In this document: piece by piece, positions 51,518 to 61,202 of the stretch
How the letters are laid out: the number at the start of each line of letters is the position of its first letter
Position numbering within the stretch: position 1 is the first letter of the stretch
Assembly (NCBI GenBank): GCA_017460915.1
Contig: JAFUAA010000047.1
Coordinates: 1-64,000, forward strand
Source: Bacteroidales bacterium
Lineage (GTDB): Bacteria > Bacteroidota > Bacteroidia > Bacteroidales > F082
Direction of reading: 5' to 3'
DNA length: 64,000 nt
Notes under the pieces: model-generated
The model's input: only the letters and a program-made list of their open reading frames with translations
Databases searched by the model: none
Told to the model about the DNA's origin: nothing
Translations under genes and position numbers: made by a program

Positions 51518-53291
51518 TGTGTTCGATGTTTTTCTCAGAAGTGGATTTTTTGCTGTATGTCACCTTACGCAAGGCCGCCATGACAAAACCTAGGAAAACT
51601 ATCAACAAGATTGGCACCAAAGTGTTGACAACCTGCCATTTCACACGCTGTTGGTTCACCTTGGTCGGATCCAAAAGACGCACCTTCAACTCGCGCGAGC
51701 GGATGTCGATCAAGCCATCGCCATCAACGAGATAACCGATGGCATTCTCGATGAATTCCTTATTGGCATAGGTGTTTTGCGTATATTGGTCATAGCCCAA
51801 AGGCAAGGGCCGGCGCGTACGGATATCGATCTGGTTGCGAATGATGTCGCCATCGGCCACCACAATCATCGCCGTGGGCTTGCTTTCTTCCATGAAATCG
51901 GTGGCCTGGTCGTCGACGATTTCCTGGGGGATGCGGTTGGCATACAGCGACTGGAAACTACCTTTCAGCAGATAAGCCACATTCCTTCCCCTGGTGGTGA
52001 ACATGCGTTGGTCGGGCGCCTGGCGCAGCATGGCCAAGGAAATGAAAACTGGCGCACCCGATACCTTCGTGTAATTTGACGTCTTGAGCAACGGAATCTG
52101 TTCGACGCCTATGGCCGAGGTGGTGGCCTCCATCGAGCTGACGAAATCGGCCTTGATGGAGTTCATGTTGCGCACCATAGGATGCTCGGATGCAGACTGC
52201 AACAAGGGGAAATAATACCAGCGGAAGAACTCCAGCTGGGCCTGACCCGCCATCTGTCCCGTTCGGACAGGCAAAGCGGCGCAGGTCAAATCGAGGAGCA
52301 GGTCGCGGTTGAGGCGCACACCGTATTTGAAGAGCATGTCGTCGAGGTTGAGGTCCTGCTCGATGCCGATGGTCGATTCCTGACTTTGGAGACTGTCCAT
52401 CGTGGCATAGACAGGCTCCACCATCCACAGCACCTTGCCGCCATGCATGATGTATTGGTCGATGAGGAACTTGTCCTTCTCGCTGAAAGCCATCGTGGGT
52501 TTGGCTATGATGATGGCGTCAAACGACGGGAAAGCCTTCACGTCGCGTTCTTCGTCTTGCGTGCGATGAATGAGTGCATCGATCTTGCCGTCAATTTCGA
52601 GGCGCACCACGTTGTAGTTCTGCGACAAAGTCTGGGCAATGTCGTAGACCTCCTGCTCACCCAATTCGCCGTGACCTTCGATGAAGGCAATGTTGGGTTT
52701 CATCAAGCGAGTCACTTTCTTCACGGCATCAATGAGGCGGAATTCGAGGTTCTGCATCGAGGCATTCAAGGCCTCCTCTGACGACTGACCTATCTGATTC
52801 TCAAGCAAATCAATGGCAATTTCGGTATTGTTGCGATAACTCACCAATGCTCCAGGCCAAATCACCATCTGCCTCGTCGAGCCGTCATTGTTCTTGTCCA
52901 CCAGATTTGTTGGGTTCAAGCCTGACTGATACAACTGTTTGTAAATCTCGTTGCGCTCGTTGGCGTCGCTGCTTTCCGATGGGTTGATAAACTCATAATC
53001 AATGTATTTGCTGTAAGCGCGGAACTCGTCAAGCATTTCCTTGGTCTCACGGCGCAATTTCTTGAAACCAGCCGGAAAATCGCCGTCGAGATACACCTTG
53101 AAATACACGTAATCGTTCAAATCGTTGAGGATGTCCTTCGTCGTAGGCGACAGTGTGTAGCGTTTCTCGCTGGTCAAGTCGAAACGCGTGAACACATACG
53201 ATCCGATCACGTTGACCAAAACCACAATCGCCACCGTGATGAGGAATGCGACTATCTGATTCTTCTTCAAATTCTTGCGTTTGTTTTCCAT
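51504..53291 (-). CDS. gldG: GldG-type ABC transporter auxiliary protein
   Basis: 595 residues from the ATG at 53291, preceded by a strong Shine-Dalgarno-like AAGGAGGAAGG. An N-terminal membrane segment (about 13-32) precedes a large periplasmic domain (IAFIEGHGELGEQEVYDIAQ, LDEFRAYSKYIDYEFINP) of the GldG/ABC_transp_aux family. A second membrane segment is near the C-terminus (about 553-575, VNTLVPILLIVFLGFVMAAL). In gliding Bacteroidota GldA, GldF and GldG form an ABC transporter; no gldA is in the window. It lies 11 bp after gldF. Confidence 0.92.
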   Translation of the reverse strand: MENKRKNLKKNQIVAFLITVAIVVLVNVIGSYVFTRFDLTSEKRYTLSPTTKDILNDLNDYVYFKVYLDGDFPAGFKKLRRETKEMLDEFRAYSKYIDYEFINPSESSDANERNEIYKQLYQSGLNPTNLVDKNNDGSTRQMVIWPGALVSYRNNTEIAIDLLENQIGQSSEEALNASMQNLEFRLIDAVKKVTRLMKPNIAFIEGHGELGEQEVYDIAQTLSQNYNVVRLEIDGKIDALIHRTQDEERDVKAFPSFDAIIIAKPTMAFSEKDKFLIDQYIMHGGKVLWMVEPVYATMDSLQSQESTIGIEQDLNLDDMLFKYGVRLNRDLLLDLTCAALPVRTGQMAGQAQLEFFRWYYFPLLQSASEHPMVRNMNSIKADFVSSMEATTSAIGVEQIPLLKTSNYTKVSGAPVFISLAMLRQAPDQRMFTTRGRNVAYLLKGSFQSLYANRIPQEIVDDQATDFMEESKPTAMIVVADGDIIRNQIDIRTRRPLPLGYDQYTQNTYANKEFIENAIGYLVDGDGLIDIRSRELKVRLLDPTKVNQQRVKWQVVNTLVPILLIVFLGFVMAALRKVTYSKKSTSEKNIEHNEKE

Positions 53292-53302
53292 ACCCTTCCT
53301 CC

Positions 53303-54034
53303 TTACCATTTGCGGCTTGCCAAAACCAATTTCGTCGCACTGAGGAACAGCGCAATCACACTCAGGAAATACAGCACGTCGCGGGTGTCGACCACACCAC
53401 GGCTCAGTGAGCTGTAGTGCGCGTTCATGCCCAACTGCTGGATGAACAAATCGACGCGCCCGAACAACGAAAGCGAATAGATGAACTCAAAGCCTATCAG
53501 CAAAAAACCGCAGAGAAAGACAGAGATGATGAAGGCCAGTATCTGATTGTTGGTCAGCGAGCTACAAAAGATTCCTATGCTCACGAAACTCGCGCTGAGC
53601 AAAAACAGCCCGATATAGGAGCCCCAAATGCCGCCACTATCGAGATTGCCTTTGGGCAAACCTAACTGATAGACAGACCAATAATATATGAACGTAGGAA
53701 TCAGTGCGAGCAACACAAGCGCGACACCCGCCAAAAACTTCGCCCAAATGATTTGCCAATCGGAAAGCGGCTTGGTGAGCAGCATCTCGATGGTGCCAGT
53801 GCGGTTTTCCTCGGCGAAACTGCGCATCGTCACGGCAGGCACGAGGAAAAGAAACACCCAAGGGGCCAAGATGAAGAGGCTGTCGAGGTTGGCGTAAACG
53901 GAATCAAGCACGTTGAAACCGCTTTGGAACACCCAGAGGAAAAGCCCCGTGATGAGCAGGAAAACCACAATCACCATGATGCCGATGAGCGAACTCAGGA
54001 AATTGCTGATCTCTTTTTTGAACAATGCATACAT
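53303..54034 (-). CDS. gldF: GldF-type ABC transporter permease
   Basis: 243 residues from the ATG at 54034 (MYALFKKEISNFLSSLIGIM). It has six hydrophobic segments typical of ABC-2 permeases, including VIVVFLLITGLFLWVF, LFILAPWVFLFLVPAVTMRS and ILAFIISVFLCGFLLIGFEF. The SFAEENRTGTIEMLLTKPLS segment is the conserved cytoplasmic loop that contacts the ATPase. A longer start would add 58 residues of unrelated sequence. It is the first gene of gldF-gldG-DUF4340. Confidence 0.92.
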   Translation of the reverse strand: MYALFKKEISNFLSSLIGIMVIVVFLLITGLFLWVFQSGFNVLDSVYANLDSLFILAPWVFLFLVPAVTMRSFAEENRTGTIEMLLTKPLSDWQIIWAKFLAGVALVLLALIPTFIYYWSVYQLGLPKGNLDSGGIWGSYIGLFLLSASFVSIGIFCSSLTNNQILAFIISVFLCGFLLIGFEFIYSLSLFGRVDLFIQQLGMNAHYSSLSRGVVDTRDVLYFLSVIALFLSATKLVLASRKW

Positions 54035-54178
54035 GCGCAAAAGGTATTTGGGGTGCAAAGGTACGAGTTTTTTTCCTTTCCTCGCCGCATCATTCAAGAT
54101 TATTCTCGGCATGACACATGAAGCCAGCCCTAACAAAAGAATTAAGATGGCATATTGTGAAAAGAAATAAAAAAGTCC

Positions 54179-54186
54179 TATTTTTG
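54179..54186 (+). promoter_or_regulatory. -7 element of the small coiled-coil gene
   Basis: TATTTTTG followed by CAG, with TTG at 54155-54157 as a possible -33 element. The ATG is 52 bp downstream. Confidence 0.6.
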
Positions 54187-54238
54187 CAGTCGAAAACGAG
54201 CAACCCAACCGTTACTACGGAAAAAAATTTAATTCATT

Positions 54239-54550
54239 ATGTATCAAATTTTTAAAGACCAACTTGAAAAATCGAAACTGATTCTGTCAGGAGTAAAAAG
54301 GAACCAACGCCTAGGTCGGGAGGCCGGCGTGGAAGAAAGCGTGATACACAAATTGGAAGAAGACTGCAAGCGCTTGGAGGCACTTTCGGCCGAGATGGAC
54401 AAGATTCACGAGGAACTTTGCAAGAAGACCGAAGAAGCCCATGCCACACTCAACGTGTTGAAAGGCAGGACACAAACCGTGAAGAAAGCCATCAAGAACA
54501 AATATGACCAGACTTGGTGGACCAAGTTCGGCATCCCCGACAAAAGGTAG
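54239..54550 (+). CDS. small conserved coiled-coil protein
   Basis: 103 residues, largely helical with heptads (VIHKLEEDCKRLEALSAEMD, KKTEEAHATLNVLKGRTQTV) and a basic, aromatic end (KYDQTWWTKFGIPDKR). No signal peptide. No family recognised. It has its own promoter and a hairpin terminator, so it is a small independent transcription unit. Its compact size resembles small cytoplasmic proteins conserved in Bacteroidota. Confidence 0.75.
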   Translation: MYQIFKDQLEKSKLILSGVKRNQRLGREAGVEESVIHKLEEDCKRLEALSAEMDKIHEELCKKTEEAHATLNVLKGRTQTVKKAIKNKYDQTWWTKFGIPDKR

Positions 54551-54576
54551 AGCTTCACATTCGTCAGCCATCAGAA

Positions 54577-54607
54577 AAGCCGTCTCAAAACGAGGCGGTT
54601 TTTCTTG
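54577..54607 (+). terminator. terminator after the small coiled-coil gene
   Basis: AAGCCGTCT and AGGCGGTTTTTC form a stem with two G-T pairs and a T tract. The convergent methyltransferase gene ends at 54585 inside this hairpin. Confidence 0.65.
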
Positions 54608-55760
54608 TTTTGATGAGTACCTTTTGCTCGCCCTTCAAAGTGGTGGCAAACAAATAAACCTCATCTCCATCATTGATTTTCAACGATTTCCGCAACTCGG
54701 CCACCGAAAGCGGGAAATTGCGCACGGCGATGCTAGCCTTGTCGACACCCGAAAGCAGGGTTTGCCGCACCTTTTTGTGATATGTAGCCCAACTTTCCAC
54801 CTCGAAAACGCGACCAGGAAAATCAGGAACCAAGTGCTCTGAAGTGTATAAATTACTGTTTTTATGCAATTTGAGCACAGCATAACGTTCTGTCAAAAGC
54901 TTGTAACAACCTGCCTTCATCAAGGCTGGATGGGGTTCATAGAGGAATTTTGAGACACTTTCAGCCAACCTGACAGGGCAATTTCGCTCCTCCTCCATCG
55001 TAAACTGCAATTCAGGCTGTTCCGTCAGCAAGTTGACGCAGAAGAATTGCGTTTCTCCTCGAAATTCACGTTCCAAAATGAAGTCCAACTCCTTACACTC
55101 GTTGGCCACGGCCACCACATGCACTTCCTTCACATGATGCAACTCCTCCAAGGCTTGGCTGATGTCGAGCATGGGCGAAAGTTTCACCATCACCGTGCGG
55201 GCTTTTTGCAGCAGCAGAACTTGCAATTCTGCCACATCGGGCGTGCAGTCGCTGATGGAAACGGTTTTCCGCCCGTAGGCATCACGTCGCGCAGGGTCAA
55301 TGAAAATGCAGTCCTTTTCACCGCATTGGCTCAGATAGTCCTCGGCCGTTGCATTCAGCACATTGATTTGGGCATTCAAGATGGTGAAATTGTGTCGGGC
55401 CAAGTCGCAAAGCGTGACCTGTTGCTCCACGTAGTCGGTCTGCTGGAAGCCTTGCGATATATAATAGGTGTCGATGCCCAGACCTCCCGTAAGGTCGGCT
55501 AACGATATTCCATGCAGCATCTTGGCCTTATGGCGCGCCGCAGCTTCCGACGAACATTGTTCGAGGGAGAGATGGGCGGGAAAAAGCAGTTCTTCGTTGT
55601 CGCTCCACGAGGGCACTTTCTTCTTGAGCAGTTGCCGCGCCTCAATCTGTCGCAAGGCCAATGAAACGTCAGTGCCGACGGGCGCCTTCTTCAAGGCGAG
55701 CGTCGGCACGTCGGCATTCAGGTTTTCCCTGATGAATTGTTTTGTGGTTTCGTTCATCAA
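54585..55760 (-). CDS. class I SAM-dependent methyltransferase with THUMP-like domain
   Basis: 391 residues; the start may instead be the second codon (55757). The SAM-binding motif [16 protein letters not shown] is at about 90. A catalytic-type motif [15 protein letters not shown] (DPAR, in place of the DPPY of N6-adenine enzymes) is at about 152. The C-terminal region (about 300-390, [19 protein letters not shown]) matches the THUMP-like domain of Bacteroidota proteins. The substrate is probably RNA, but it is not established. The start overlaps the end of the pseudouridine synthase gene by 4 bp, so both RNA-modification genes are coupled. Confidence 0.88.
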   Translation of the reverse strand: MMNETTKQFIRENLNADVPTLALKKAPVGTDVSLALRQIEARQLLKKKVPSWSDNEELLFPAHLSLEQCSSEAAARHKAKMLHGISLADLTGGLGIDTYYISQGFQQTDYVEQQVTLCDLARHNFTILNAQINVLNATAEDYLSQCGEKDCIFIDPARRDAYGRKTVSISDCTPDVAELQVLLLQKARTVMVKLSPMLDISQALEELHHVKEVHVVAVANECKELDFILEREFRGETQFFCVNLLTEQPELQFTMEEERNCPVRLAESVSKFLYEPHPALMKAGCYKLLTERYAVLKLHKNSNLYTSEHLVPDFPGRVFEVESWATYHKKVRQTLLSGVDKASIAVRNFPLSVAELRKSLKINDGDEVYLFATTLKGEQKVLIKTRKTASF

Positions 55761-57241
55761 ATCTTCTTCAGATTCACCACTTCAAGGTCGGTGAGGAAGC
55801 GCCATTCGCCACGGGGGAGTTTGTACTTGTCCAAGCCGGCAAACATCACGCGGTCGAGTTTCGTGACCTCGTAGCCGAGGTGTTCGAAGATGCGGCGCAC
55901 GATGCGGTTGCGGCCCGAATGGAGCTCGATGCCGATGCTCTTCTTGCTGTCATCATCCTGGTCATAGGCGATGCTGTCGGCAGCGATGGAGCCGTCGTCA
56001 AGCTCAATGCCTTCAGAGATACGGAGCATGTCGTTCTTGACCAAAGGCTTGTCCAAAATCACGTGGTAGAGTTTCGGCACCTCGCTGCTCGGGTGGGTCA
56101 GCTTCTTGGCCAAGTCGCCGTCGTTGGTGAAAAGCAACAGTCCGGTGGTCTGCTTGTCGAGGCGGCCTACAGGATAGACGCGCTCGGGGCAAGCGTTCTT
56201 CACGAGTTCCATCACGGTGTCGCGCTCGTATGGGTCATCACTGGTCGTGATGTAGCCTTTGGGCTTGTTGAGCAGGATGTAGCGAAGCTTCTCGCGGTTG
56301 AGGGTCTGGCCTCCATACACCACCTTGTCTTCGGTCTTCACCTTATAGCCCATCGTGGTAATCACTTCGTCGTTCACCATCACGCAACCAGCCTTGATGA
56401 GGTCGTCGGCTTCGCGGCGCGAGCAGATGCCACAGTCGGCCAAATATTTGTTGAGGCGGATTTCGCCAGTAGCCTTCGGGCGATCATACAACGGGTCTTT
56501 CTCGCGAACATAGCCCTTGCGGCCACGGCGGGGTTCTTCATCATTGTAGCGGCGACGCTCGCGGGGGCGGTCACCAAAGCGGTGCTCACCACGCGGACGC
56601 TCGTCATCGAAACGGCGCGACCTTGGACGGTCATCGTCGTCGAAGCGCCGACGCGGGCGGTCGTCAAAGCGACGTTCGCCACGAGGTTTGTCATCGTCGA
56701 AACGACGGCGCGGACGCTCATCATCGTCAAAGCGGCGACGCGGACGATCGTCATCGTCAAAGCGGCGACGCGGACAATCGTCATCGTGGATACGGCGTTC
56801 ACGCGGCTTGTCGTCGTCGAAACGGCGACGCGGACGGTCATCATCATCAAAGCGGCGACGCGGACGGTCGTCGTCGAAACGACGGCGTGGACGGTCGTCG
56901 TCATGGAAACGGCGTTCGCCACGCGGCTTGTCGTCTTCGAAACGGCGACGCGGACGCTCGTCATCGTCAAAGCGACGGCGTGGGCGGTCGTCGTGTTCGT
57001 CGTCGAAGCGGCGGCGCGGACGGTCACCGAACTTACGGTCACCGAAACGGCGGTCGCCACGGTTGTCATCAAATCGGCGTTCACCTCTCGGCTCATCGCC
57101 AAAACTTCTTCTCTCTTCAGACCCTTCTTCGTCACCGTCACGGTGATAAAACTTGAAGGATCTCCTCTGTTGGAACAGCTCTTGCTCGTCAACAGGTCTT
57201 CTGGTGCGCGGACGCTTGCCAGATCTTTCGTTGTCAGTCAT
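55757..57241 (-). CDS. RluB/RsuA-type pseudouridine synthase with long Arg/Asp-repeat N-terminus
   Basis: 494 residues. Residues about 1-255 are a disordered tract of more than a dozen repeats close to RPRRRFDDD, with Phe and Arg at regular spacing. An S4 RNA-binding domain follows (about 258-305, [20 protein letters not shown]). The pseudouridine synthase core includes the catalytic [20 protein letters not shown] (Asp in GRLD) and [20 protein letters not shown]. The core modifies uridine in rRNA. The repeat tract is far longer than usual and would bind RNA or help condensate formation; that is inference. Confidence 0.93.
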   Translation of the reverse strand: MTDNERSGKRPRTRRPVDEQELFQQRRSFKFYHRDGDEEGSEERRSFGDEPRGERRFDDNRGDRRFGDRKFGDRPRRRFDDEHDDRPRRRFDDDERPRRRFEDDKPRGERRFHDDDRPRRRFDDDRPRRRFDDDDRPRRRFDDDKPRERRIHDDDCPRRRFDDDDRPRRRFDDDERPRRRFDDDKPRGERRFDDRPRRRFDDDDRPRSRRFDDERPRGEHRFGDRPRERRRYNDEEPRRGRKGYVREKDPLYDRPKATGEIRLNKYLADCGICSRREADDLIKAGCVMVNDEVITTMGYKVKTEDKVVYGGQTLNREKLRYILLNKPKGYITTSDDPYERDTVMELVKNACPERVYPVGRLDKQTTGLLLFTNDGDLAKKLTHPSSEVPKLYHVILDKPLVKNDMLRISEGIELDDGSIAADSIAYDQDDDSKKSIGIELHSGRNRIVRRIFEHLGYEVTKLDRVMFAGLDKYKLPRGEWRFLTDLEVVNLKKI

Positions 57242-57332
57242 TCAATTAATGTATTAATGTTGTTACTAAGCTCCGCTATTTTGCGGAAACGGGCGGCAAA
57301 AGTACGAATAATTTGGGAATTAGCGTATGGTT

Positions 57333-57560
57333 TCAATCCTTTTTCCTTTCATTCCTCCAATCCGAGTAGCATTTGAAGAAATCGTAATCCAGTAGGTCGC
57401 TGATTTTGAGCAGCAGGTCGGTGTAAATCCACGGGCGGTTGAAGATTTTGTAGGCGTTTTGCCGCGAATAGCCCAATTGCTTGGCGAGCCAGGTGATGCT
57501 GCGCCCTTGTCGTGCCAATTCTTGCTTGATGAGGTTGCCGATGTGTGGTTCTTCTTGCAT
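57333..57560 (-). CDS. small XRE-like HTH protein
   Basis: 75 residues from the ATG at 57560 (MQEEPHIGNLIKQELARQGR). The HTH core is SITWLAKQLGYSRQNAYKIF, followed by ISDLLDYDFFKCYSDWRNER. Such short HTH proteins are common in Bacteroidota. It may be a transcription regulator of its own locus. A longer start is possible but adds a Cys-rich, atypical segment. It is separated from the pseudouridine synthase gene by 91 bp. Confidence 0.75.
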   Translation of the reverse strand: MQEEPHIGNLIKQELARQGRSITWLAKQLGYSRQNAYKIFNRPWIYTDLLLKISDLLDYDFFKCYSDWRNERKKD

Positions 57561-57897
57561 TGCGTTTGCCGTTGGTGGAGCCTCTTGCCCGTATAAGGAC
57601 ACGAAAAAGGCGGAATTGCCATTTCCATGCTTATACCGTAATCGAGGCTCGGCAAAGCCATTGTAGCATATAAGCACGAACAATTCACGCCCTATAAGCG
57701 TGAACTCTTCGCAACTTATTCTCGCTACTTGAATTTTGCCGATTCCGATTACAAAGAATAAGAGCGTAAAGCTCGGTGTAATTATTTCTATTATCTATTA
57801 TCTATTTGTTCTCTCTTCTTTGATTTTAGATTACCGTTGAAAAGGCAAAAATACAAATAATTCAAAATTCGACATCATCTTTCATCCAAAATACAAT

Positions 57898-57934
57898 AAA
57901 ACGGGTACGCCAAATATATTAGCGTATCCGTTTT
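57898..57934 (-). terminator. terminator of the Ser/Gly-rich secreted protein gene
   Basis: AAAACGGGTACGC (57898-57910) and GCGTATCCGTTTT (57922-57934) pair over an AT-rich loop, 21 bp after the stop of the minus-strand gene. The rest of 57561-57955 is AT-rich and shows no gene. Confidence 0.7.
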
Positions 57935-57955
57935 ATGGAAACTCATCAATGATAC

Positions 57956-58327
57956 TTACCAAGCGGGCGTAGCTTTTGACGCACCGTCGTCTTGTTTCTT
58001 ACACTTCATCTCCTTCCAACTTTCTGTCTCGGTCATCGACTTTTGGTTGGTATTTGACCTTGTATTCGATGAGTTATACCCTCCACTAATGCTTCCACCA
58101 ACAGTGGTTCCTCCTACATTTACCCCTCCGTTAAGATTGTATCCAGAAGTTCCAGAATTGGACGAGCCAATAGTTGATGTCGTGGTTTGGGTGATTGTAA
58201 CTTCTCGGCAAATTCCCCTGTCTCCATCTTTGGTGACACATTTCTGGCCTTCAGTTTTGCAAACTTGGGCATTGGCCATAAAAGCGAATCCGAAAATGGC
58301 AAAACAGATTAACACTATTTTCTTCAT
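57956..58327 (-). CDS. small secreted Ser/Gly/Asn-rich protein
   Basis: 123 residues from the ATG at 58327 (MKKIVLICFAIFGFAFMANAQ). After the signal peptide comes a short Cys-containing head (VCKTEGQKCVTKDGDRGICR), then a low-complexity Ser/Gly/Asn/Thr middle with VGGTTVGGSISGGYNSS, and a basic end (EMKCKKQDDGASK). No family recognised. It lies close downstream of another small secreted protein gene on the same strand; the alternative start at 58345 would still fit. A terminator follows. Confidence 0.68.
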   Translation of the reverse strand: MKKIVLICFAIFGFAFMANAQVCKTEGQKCVTKDGDRGICREVTITQTTTSTIGSSNSGTSGYNLNGGVNVGGTTVGGSISGGYNSSNTRSNTNQKSMTETESWKEMKCKKQDDGASKATPAW

Positions 58328-58347
58328 ATCGAATAGGTTTGCCATGT

Positions 58348-58773
58348 TTAACGTATGGTTATTTCTCTTGCTCCAGGAACAACGCCCGTAACAGAAGCAC
58401 CACAAATCTCCGTGGTTTCAAAATCACCACCGGGACGAAGTTTAACGCTAATTGATCCACTTCCACCTTTGTAGGTGAAGAAAGTATCGATGTACTCATC
58501 TGTTGTATTATGTACTCTCAAGGTCACTTTGGCAAACTCTCCCCATTGGTAGTTCGAGTCGTGTTCGGTCGTAGCAGACCATTGTAATTCACCGATTTGT
58601 TCCTTTGCAGAACTCGCAAATTTGTACTTGTAGACTGCAATCGATCCTGTCTGAGGAAATGGCGTGTTAGCTGAAATCTCAATTTCATTCTTCGTAGTGA
58701 AAGCACTGTTGACAACGAGCACTGCCGCCATGCAACAAAGGATTCCAATTGATAAAAACAGTTTTTTCTTCAT
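58348..58773 (-). CDS. small secreted protein, unknown function
   Basis: 141 residues with an N-terminal hydrophobic signal (about 6-24, FLSIGILCCMAAVLVVNSA). The mature part is predicted beta-rich (KVTLRVHNTTDEYIDTFFTY, SISVKLRPGGDFETTEICG). No family recognised. It sits between the Skp-like fusion gene and the Ser/Gly-rich gene, all minus strand, and is AT-rich like them. It may be an Ig-like envelope protein. Confidence 0.7.
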   Translation of the reverse strand: MKKKLFLSIGILCCMAAVLVVNSAFTTKNEIEISANTPFPQTGSIAVYKYKFASSAKEQIGELQWSATTEHDSNYQWGEFAKVTLRVHNTTDEYIDTFFTYKGGSGSISVKLRPGGDFETTEICGASVTGVVPGAREITIR

Positions 58774-58831
58774 TTAATTTTGTGCCAGGTTATATCCCAT
58801 TTGGCTCGTCGGGGTTGGTTTGTTTTATGTA

Positions 58832-59938
58832 TTAAATACCTAATTTCTTCATAACCATATAAGTAATATCAATAGAATCTTCACCCAAAAAGACAGTTGC
58901 TCCGGTAGCAATGTCAATAACATAGGTTAATTCATTCTCGCTTGAAACAGAGTTTATTGCATTTTGGATTTTGTTAAGAATAGGCTTCAGCAAATCAGCA
59001 CGTTTAGCCTCAAACTCACTTTCTGCATCTGATTGGAATTGTTGGATTCGCGTCTGTAAATCAACTATTTCTTTTTCTTTCGACTGTTTCACATAATCAG
59101 ACATGGTAGTATAATTGGCCTCGTAGTACTGCATTTTTGTTTGGTATTCATTAGTCATGGTTTGAAGATGATTCTGAAGTTGTCCATAAAACTGTTCCAG
59201 CTCTTTCTCAGCCCTAACCTTATCGGGCATGGCATCAAGAATAGCAGCGGTGTTTATGTGAGCTATCAAAGCCCCACCTAATGTATTTGTATTAGGAGAG
59301 GACGACAATTCGTTGATTCCACTATAACTTGAGGTTTCACTATAATTGGAGGTTTCACTATAATTGGAGGTTTCATAGTAACCCGATGTTGTGTAATTAT
59401 TGCTACCTTCCCATGATTGCCGTTCTAATTCTCTTTGTTGCCGTGCCTTTTCGAGTCTTTCTCGCGCAATTCTATCCTGTAATTCTATTACAGATTCTGC
59501 AATAGAATAACCCATCGTTGTGTTTCTTTTATCCAAAGCCTCTTGACGGTCCATCCCACTGCTAACATCTTGATTGTATTCACGGTTAGCAGTATTAACA
59601 GCGTTGGCACTATTTAAATATGTGTCGTAATCGTAATTGCCTGTAGCATTCAAAATGGTCTGAGCACCTTGTATTACAGCACCTGTATAATTGCCATTGT
59701 ATACATCTCTTGTGGCATTTGCCGCATTTTGATTGGCATTACATTCATTAGAGAAATAATTGAGGACATTTCTCATATTTTCTTTGTCTTGGCTTGAGTA
59801 ACTGGAATTGTCAATCCAACGTTCACCAAGTGCTTGACCGATTCCCCCTAGTATTCTTCCCAATTGGGCATAGCTAACCAATGCTGTCAGCATATTAATG
59901 GTCAGAATGGCAAATACCAAAAGTGCATTTTTCTTCAT
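58832..59938 (-). CDS. Skp/OmpH-like chaperone domain fused to a novel N-terminal region
   Basis: 368 residues from the ATG at 59938. A signal peptide ends SYAQ. The N-terminal region (about 25-205) has a conserved-looking NVLNYFSNECNANQNAANAT segment and a charged helix (IARERLEKARQQRELERQ). A low-complexity tract has three SNYSETSNY-type repeats (about 185-205). The C-terminal part (about 220-368) is an OmpH/Skp domain: IAHINTAAILDAMPDKVRAE, LQTRIQQFQSDAESEFEAKR, PILNKIQNAINSVSSENELT. Skp carries unfolded outer-membrane proteins through the periplasm. Its usual form is about 160-170 residues, so this is an unusual extended version. Confidence 0.78.
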   Translation of the reverse strand: MKKNALLVFAILTINMLTALVSYAQLGRILGGIGQALGERWIDNSSYSSQDKENMRNVLNYFSNECNANQNAANATRDVYNGNYTGAVIQGAQTILNATGNYDYDTYLNSANAVNTANREYNQDVSSGMDRQEALDKRNTTMGYSIAESVIELQDRIARERLEKARQQRELERQSWEGSNNYTTSGYYETSNYSETSNYSETSSYSGINELSSSPNTNTLGGALIAHINTAAILDAMPDKVRAEKELEQFYGQLQNHLQTMTNEYQTKMQYYEANYTTMSDYVKQSKEKEIVDLQTRIQQFQSDAESEFEAKRADLLKPILNKIQNAINSVSSENELTYVIDIATGATVFLGEDSIDITYMVMKKLGI

Positions 59939-60122
59939 GTTTCTTTCACCCCGTTCTATCCCATCGGGCGCGTCGGTTTTAAGGGTTAGTATTTCACGGA
60001 GTAAAAGTAGACAAAAGCAGCATACGGCATTCATTTTCAGCGTCAACCGTATTGAGCGAAAGATTATGCTTTTTTGTTGTCGGAAATGTAAACAGATAGA
60101 TTACAATTCACAATATGGTTAT

Positions 60123-60147
60123 GAGACGCGATAAATCGCGTCTCTAC
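60123..60147. repeat. family A palindrome (CGCGAT centre)
   Basis: GAGACGCGAT (60123-60132) and ATCGCGTCTC (60135-60144) around AA, then TAC. It lies in the 304-bp gap between the Skp-like gene start and the GSCFA gene end. Confidence 0.85.
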
Positions 60148-60197
60148 ATGATTGGACGGTTTTTGAAACAATAATGTTTATCTATAACATGTGGTTG

Positions 60198-60223
60198 GTA
60201 GAGACGCCGATTCATCGCGTCTC
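60198..60223. repeat. family A palindrome (diverged)
   Basis: GTAGAGACGCCGATTC followed by ATCGCGTCTC. The arms match the copy at 60123 with one extra base. Nothing else recognisable lies in 59939-60242. Confidence 0.75.
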
Positions 60224-60242
60224 GAAAACATTTGAAGAAACA

Positions 60243-61196
60243 TCATTCGCCCAAATTCTCAAGACAAATTCCCGGGAAATCGTTCTTCAATTTGCTGATT
60301 CTCTTCTCTTTTTGCGCCTCAAACCGCTTGAACGCCTCGCTTTCAGGAAACACCGCCCTATGCTGCAGCATCTGCTTTAACTCGGCAGCGGCCTTCATGG
60401 CAGGTTTTTCTTTCGGGCCGATGGCAAAATCCACAAAGCGTTCCCAGATGTAGCGCACGGCCTGCTCAGTGGGATGCACCATGTCCTCCTTGTAGAAACG
60501 GTAGTCGCGCAACTCGTCCATCACGATTTCGTAGGCAGGGAAATAATGGGCGTTGCCGAACGTCCTGCACACTTCGTCGACGGCCAACAGCAAGGTGGCC
60601 TTGCTCAGTTGGTTCCCGTGGAGGCCATCCTTGATATGCCGCAAAGGCGACACGGTGAAGATGAACTGTTTGTCAGGATACATCTTGGCCAAGCCCGAGA
60701 GAACCGCCACCGAAGTCGGCACTGAAAGGCTCATCCTATCAAACTGCCAGGCAGGCAACTTGTGGCAGTTGGCAACCACCTCTAGCGTTTCCCGCGAGCG
60801 AAACACCCACGATGTACCCAAACTGATGATGATCCAACGGGCGTCCTGAAAATGCTCGTGCGCCGCCAGCAGGTTGGCATTGACACATTCCAGCAAGGCC
60901 TCCTCAGTGGGTTGCCAAAAAGTCGTATTGTGGCTGAACGTGCAATAATACCCCTCCCCTGTTTGAATGACTTCTTCGTGAGCAAAGGGTCGCCCATGAG
61001 CCATTCGATGGACGGCATTGGCCACACTGACGGGATTATACAACACCCCGAAAGGATTCACCAGTGCATCGAAACCCAAGCCTTGGCACAGATGGCCCAC
61101 CTCATCGGCAAAGCACGAACCCAAAAAGAGCAAACCATCGCCGTAGCGTATGGTTTGCTCCATAGGTTGGATTTTTATTTCAGTTTGAAGCTGCAT
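60243..61196 (-). CDS. GSCFA domain protein
   Basis: 317 residues from the ATG at 61196; the upstream extension is intergenic repeat sequence. The signature GDGLLFLGSCFADEVGHLCQ (GSCFA) is near residue 26. Other conserved blocks are FGVLYNPVSVANAVH, LGTSWVFRSRETLEVVANCH and FIFTVSPLRHIKDGLHGNQL with HPTEQAVRYIW at the end, which fits a GDSL/SGNH-like hydrolase fold. The substrate is unknown. It is downstream of trxB across a repeat-filled gap. Confidence 0.92.
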   Translation of the reverse strand: MQLQTEIKIQPMEQTIRYGDGLLFLGSCFADEVGHLCQGLGFDALVNPFGVLYNPVSVANAVHRMAHGRPFAHEEVIQTGEGYYCTFSHNTTFWQPTEEALLECVNANLLAAHEHFQDARWIIISLGTSWVFRSRETLEVVANCHKLPAWQFDRMSLSVPTSVAVLSGLAKMYPDKQFIFTVSPLRHIKDGLHGNQLSKATLLLAVDEVCRTFGNAHYFPAYEIVMDELRDYRFYKEDMVHPTEQAVRYIWERFVDFAIGPKEKPAMKAAAELKQMLQHRAVFPESEAFKRFEAQKEKRISKLKNDFPGICLENLGE

Positions 61197-61202
61197 ATTT
61201 AG

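Noticed and set aside
55742..57376. A 544-codon plus-strand frame opposite the pseudouridine synthase
   Set aside because: It is created by the repetitive Arg/Asp codons on the other strand and reads as low-complexity Val/Thr/Ala. No promoter or family supports it.
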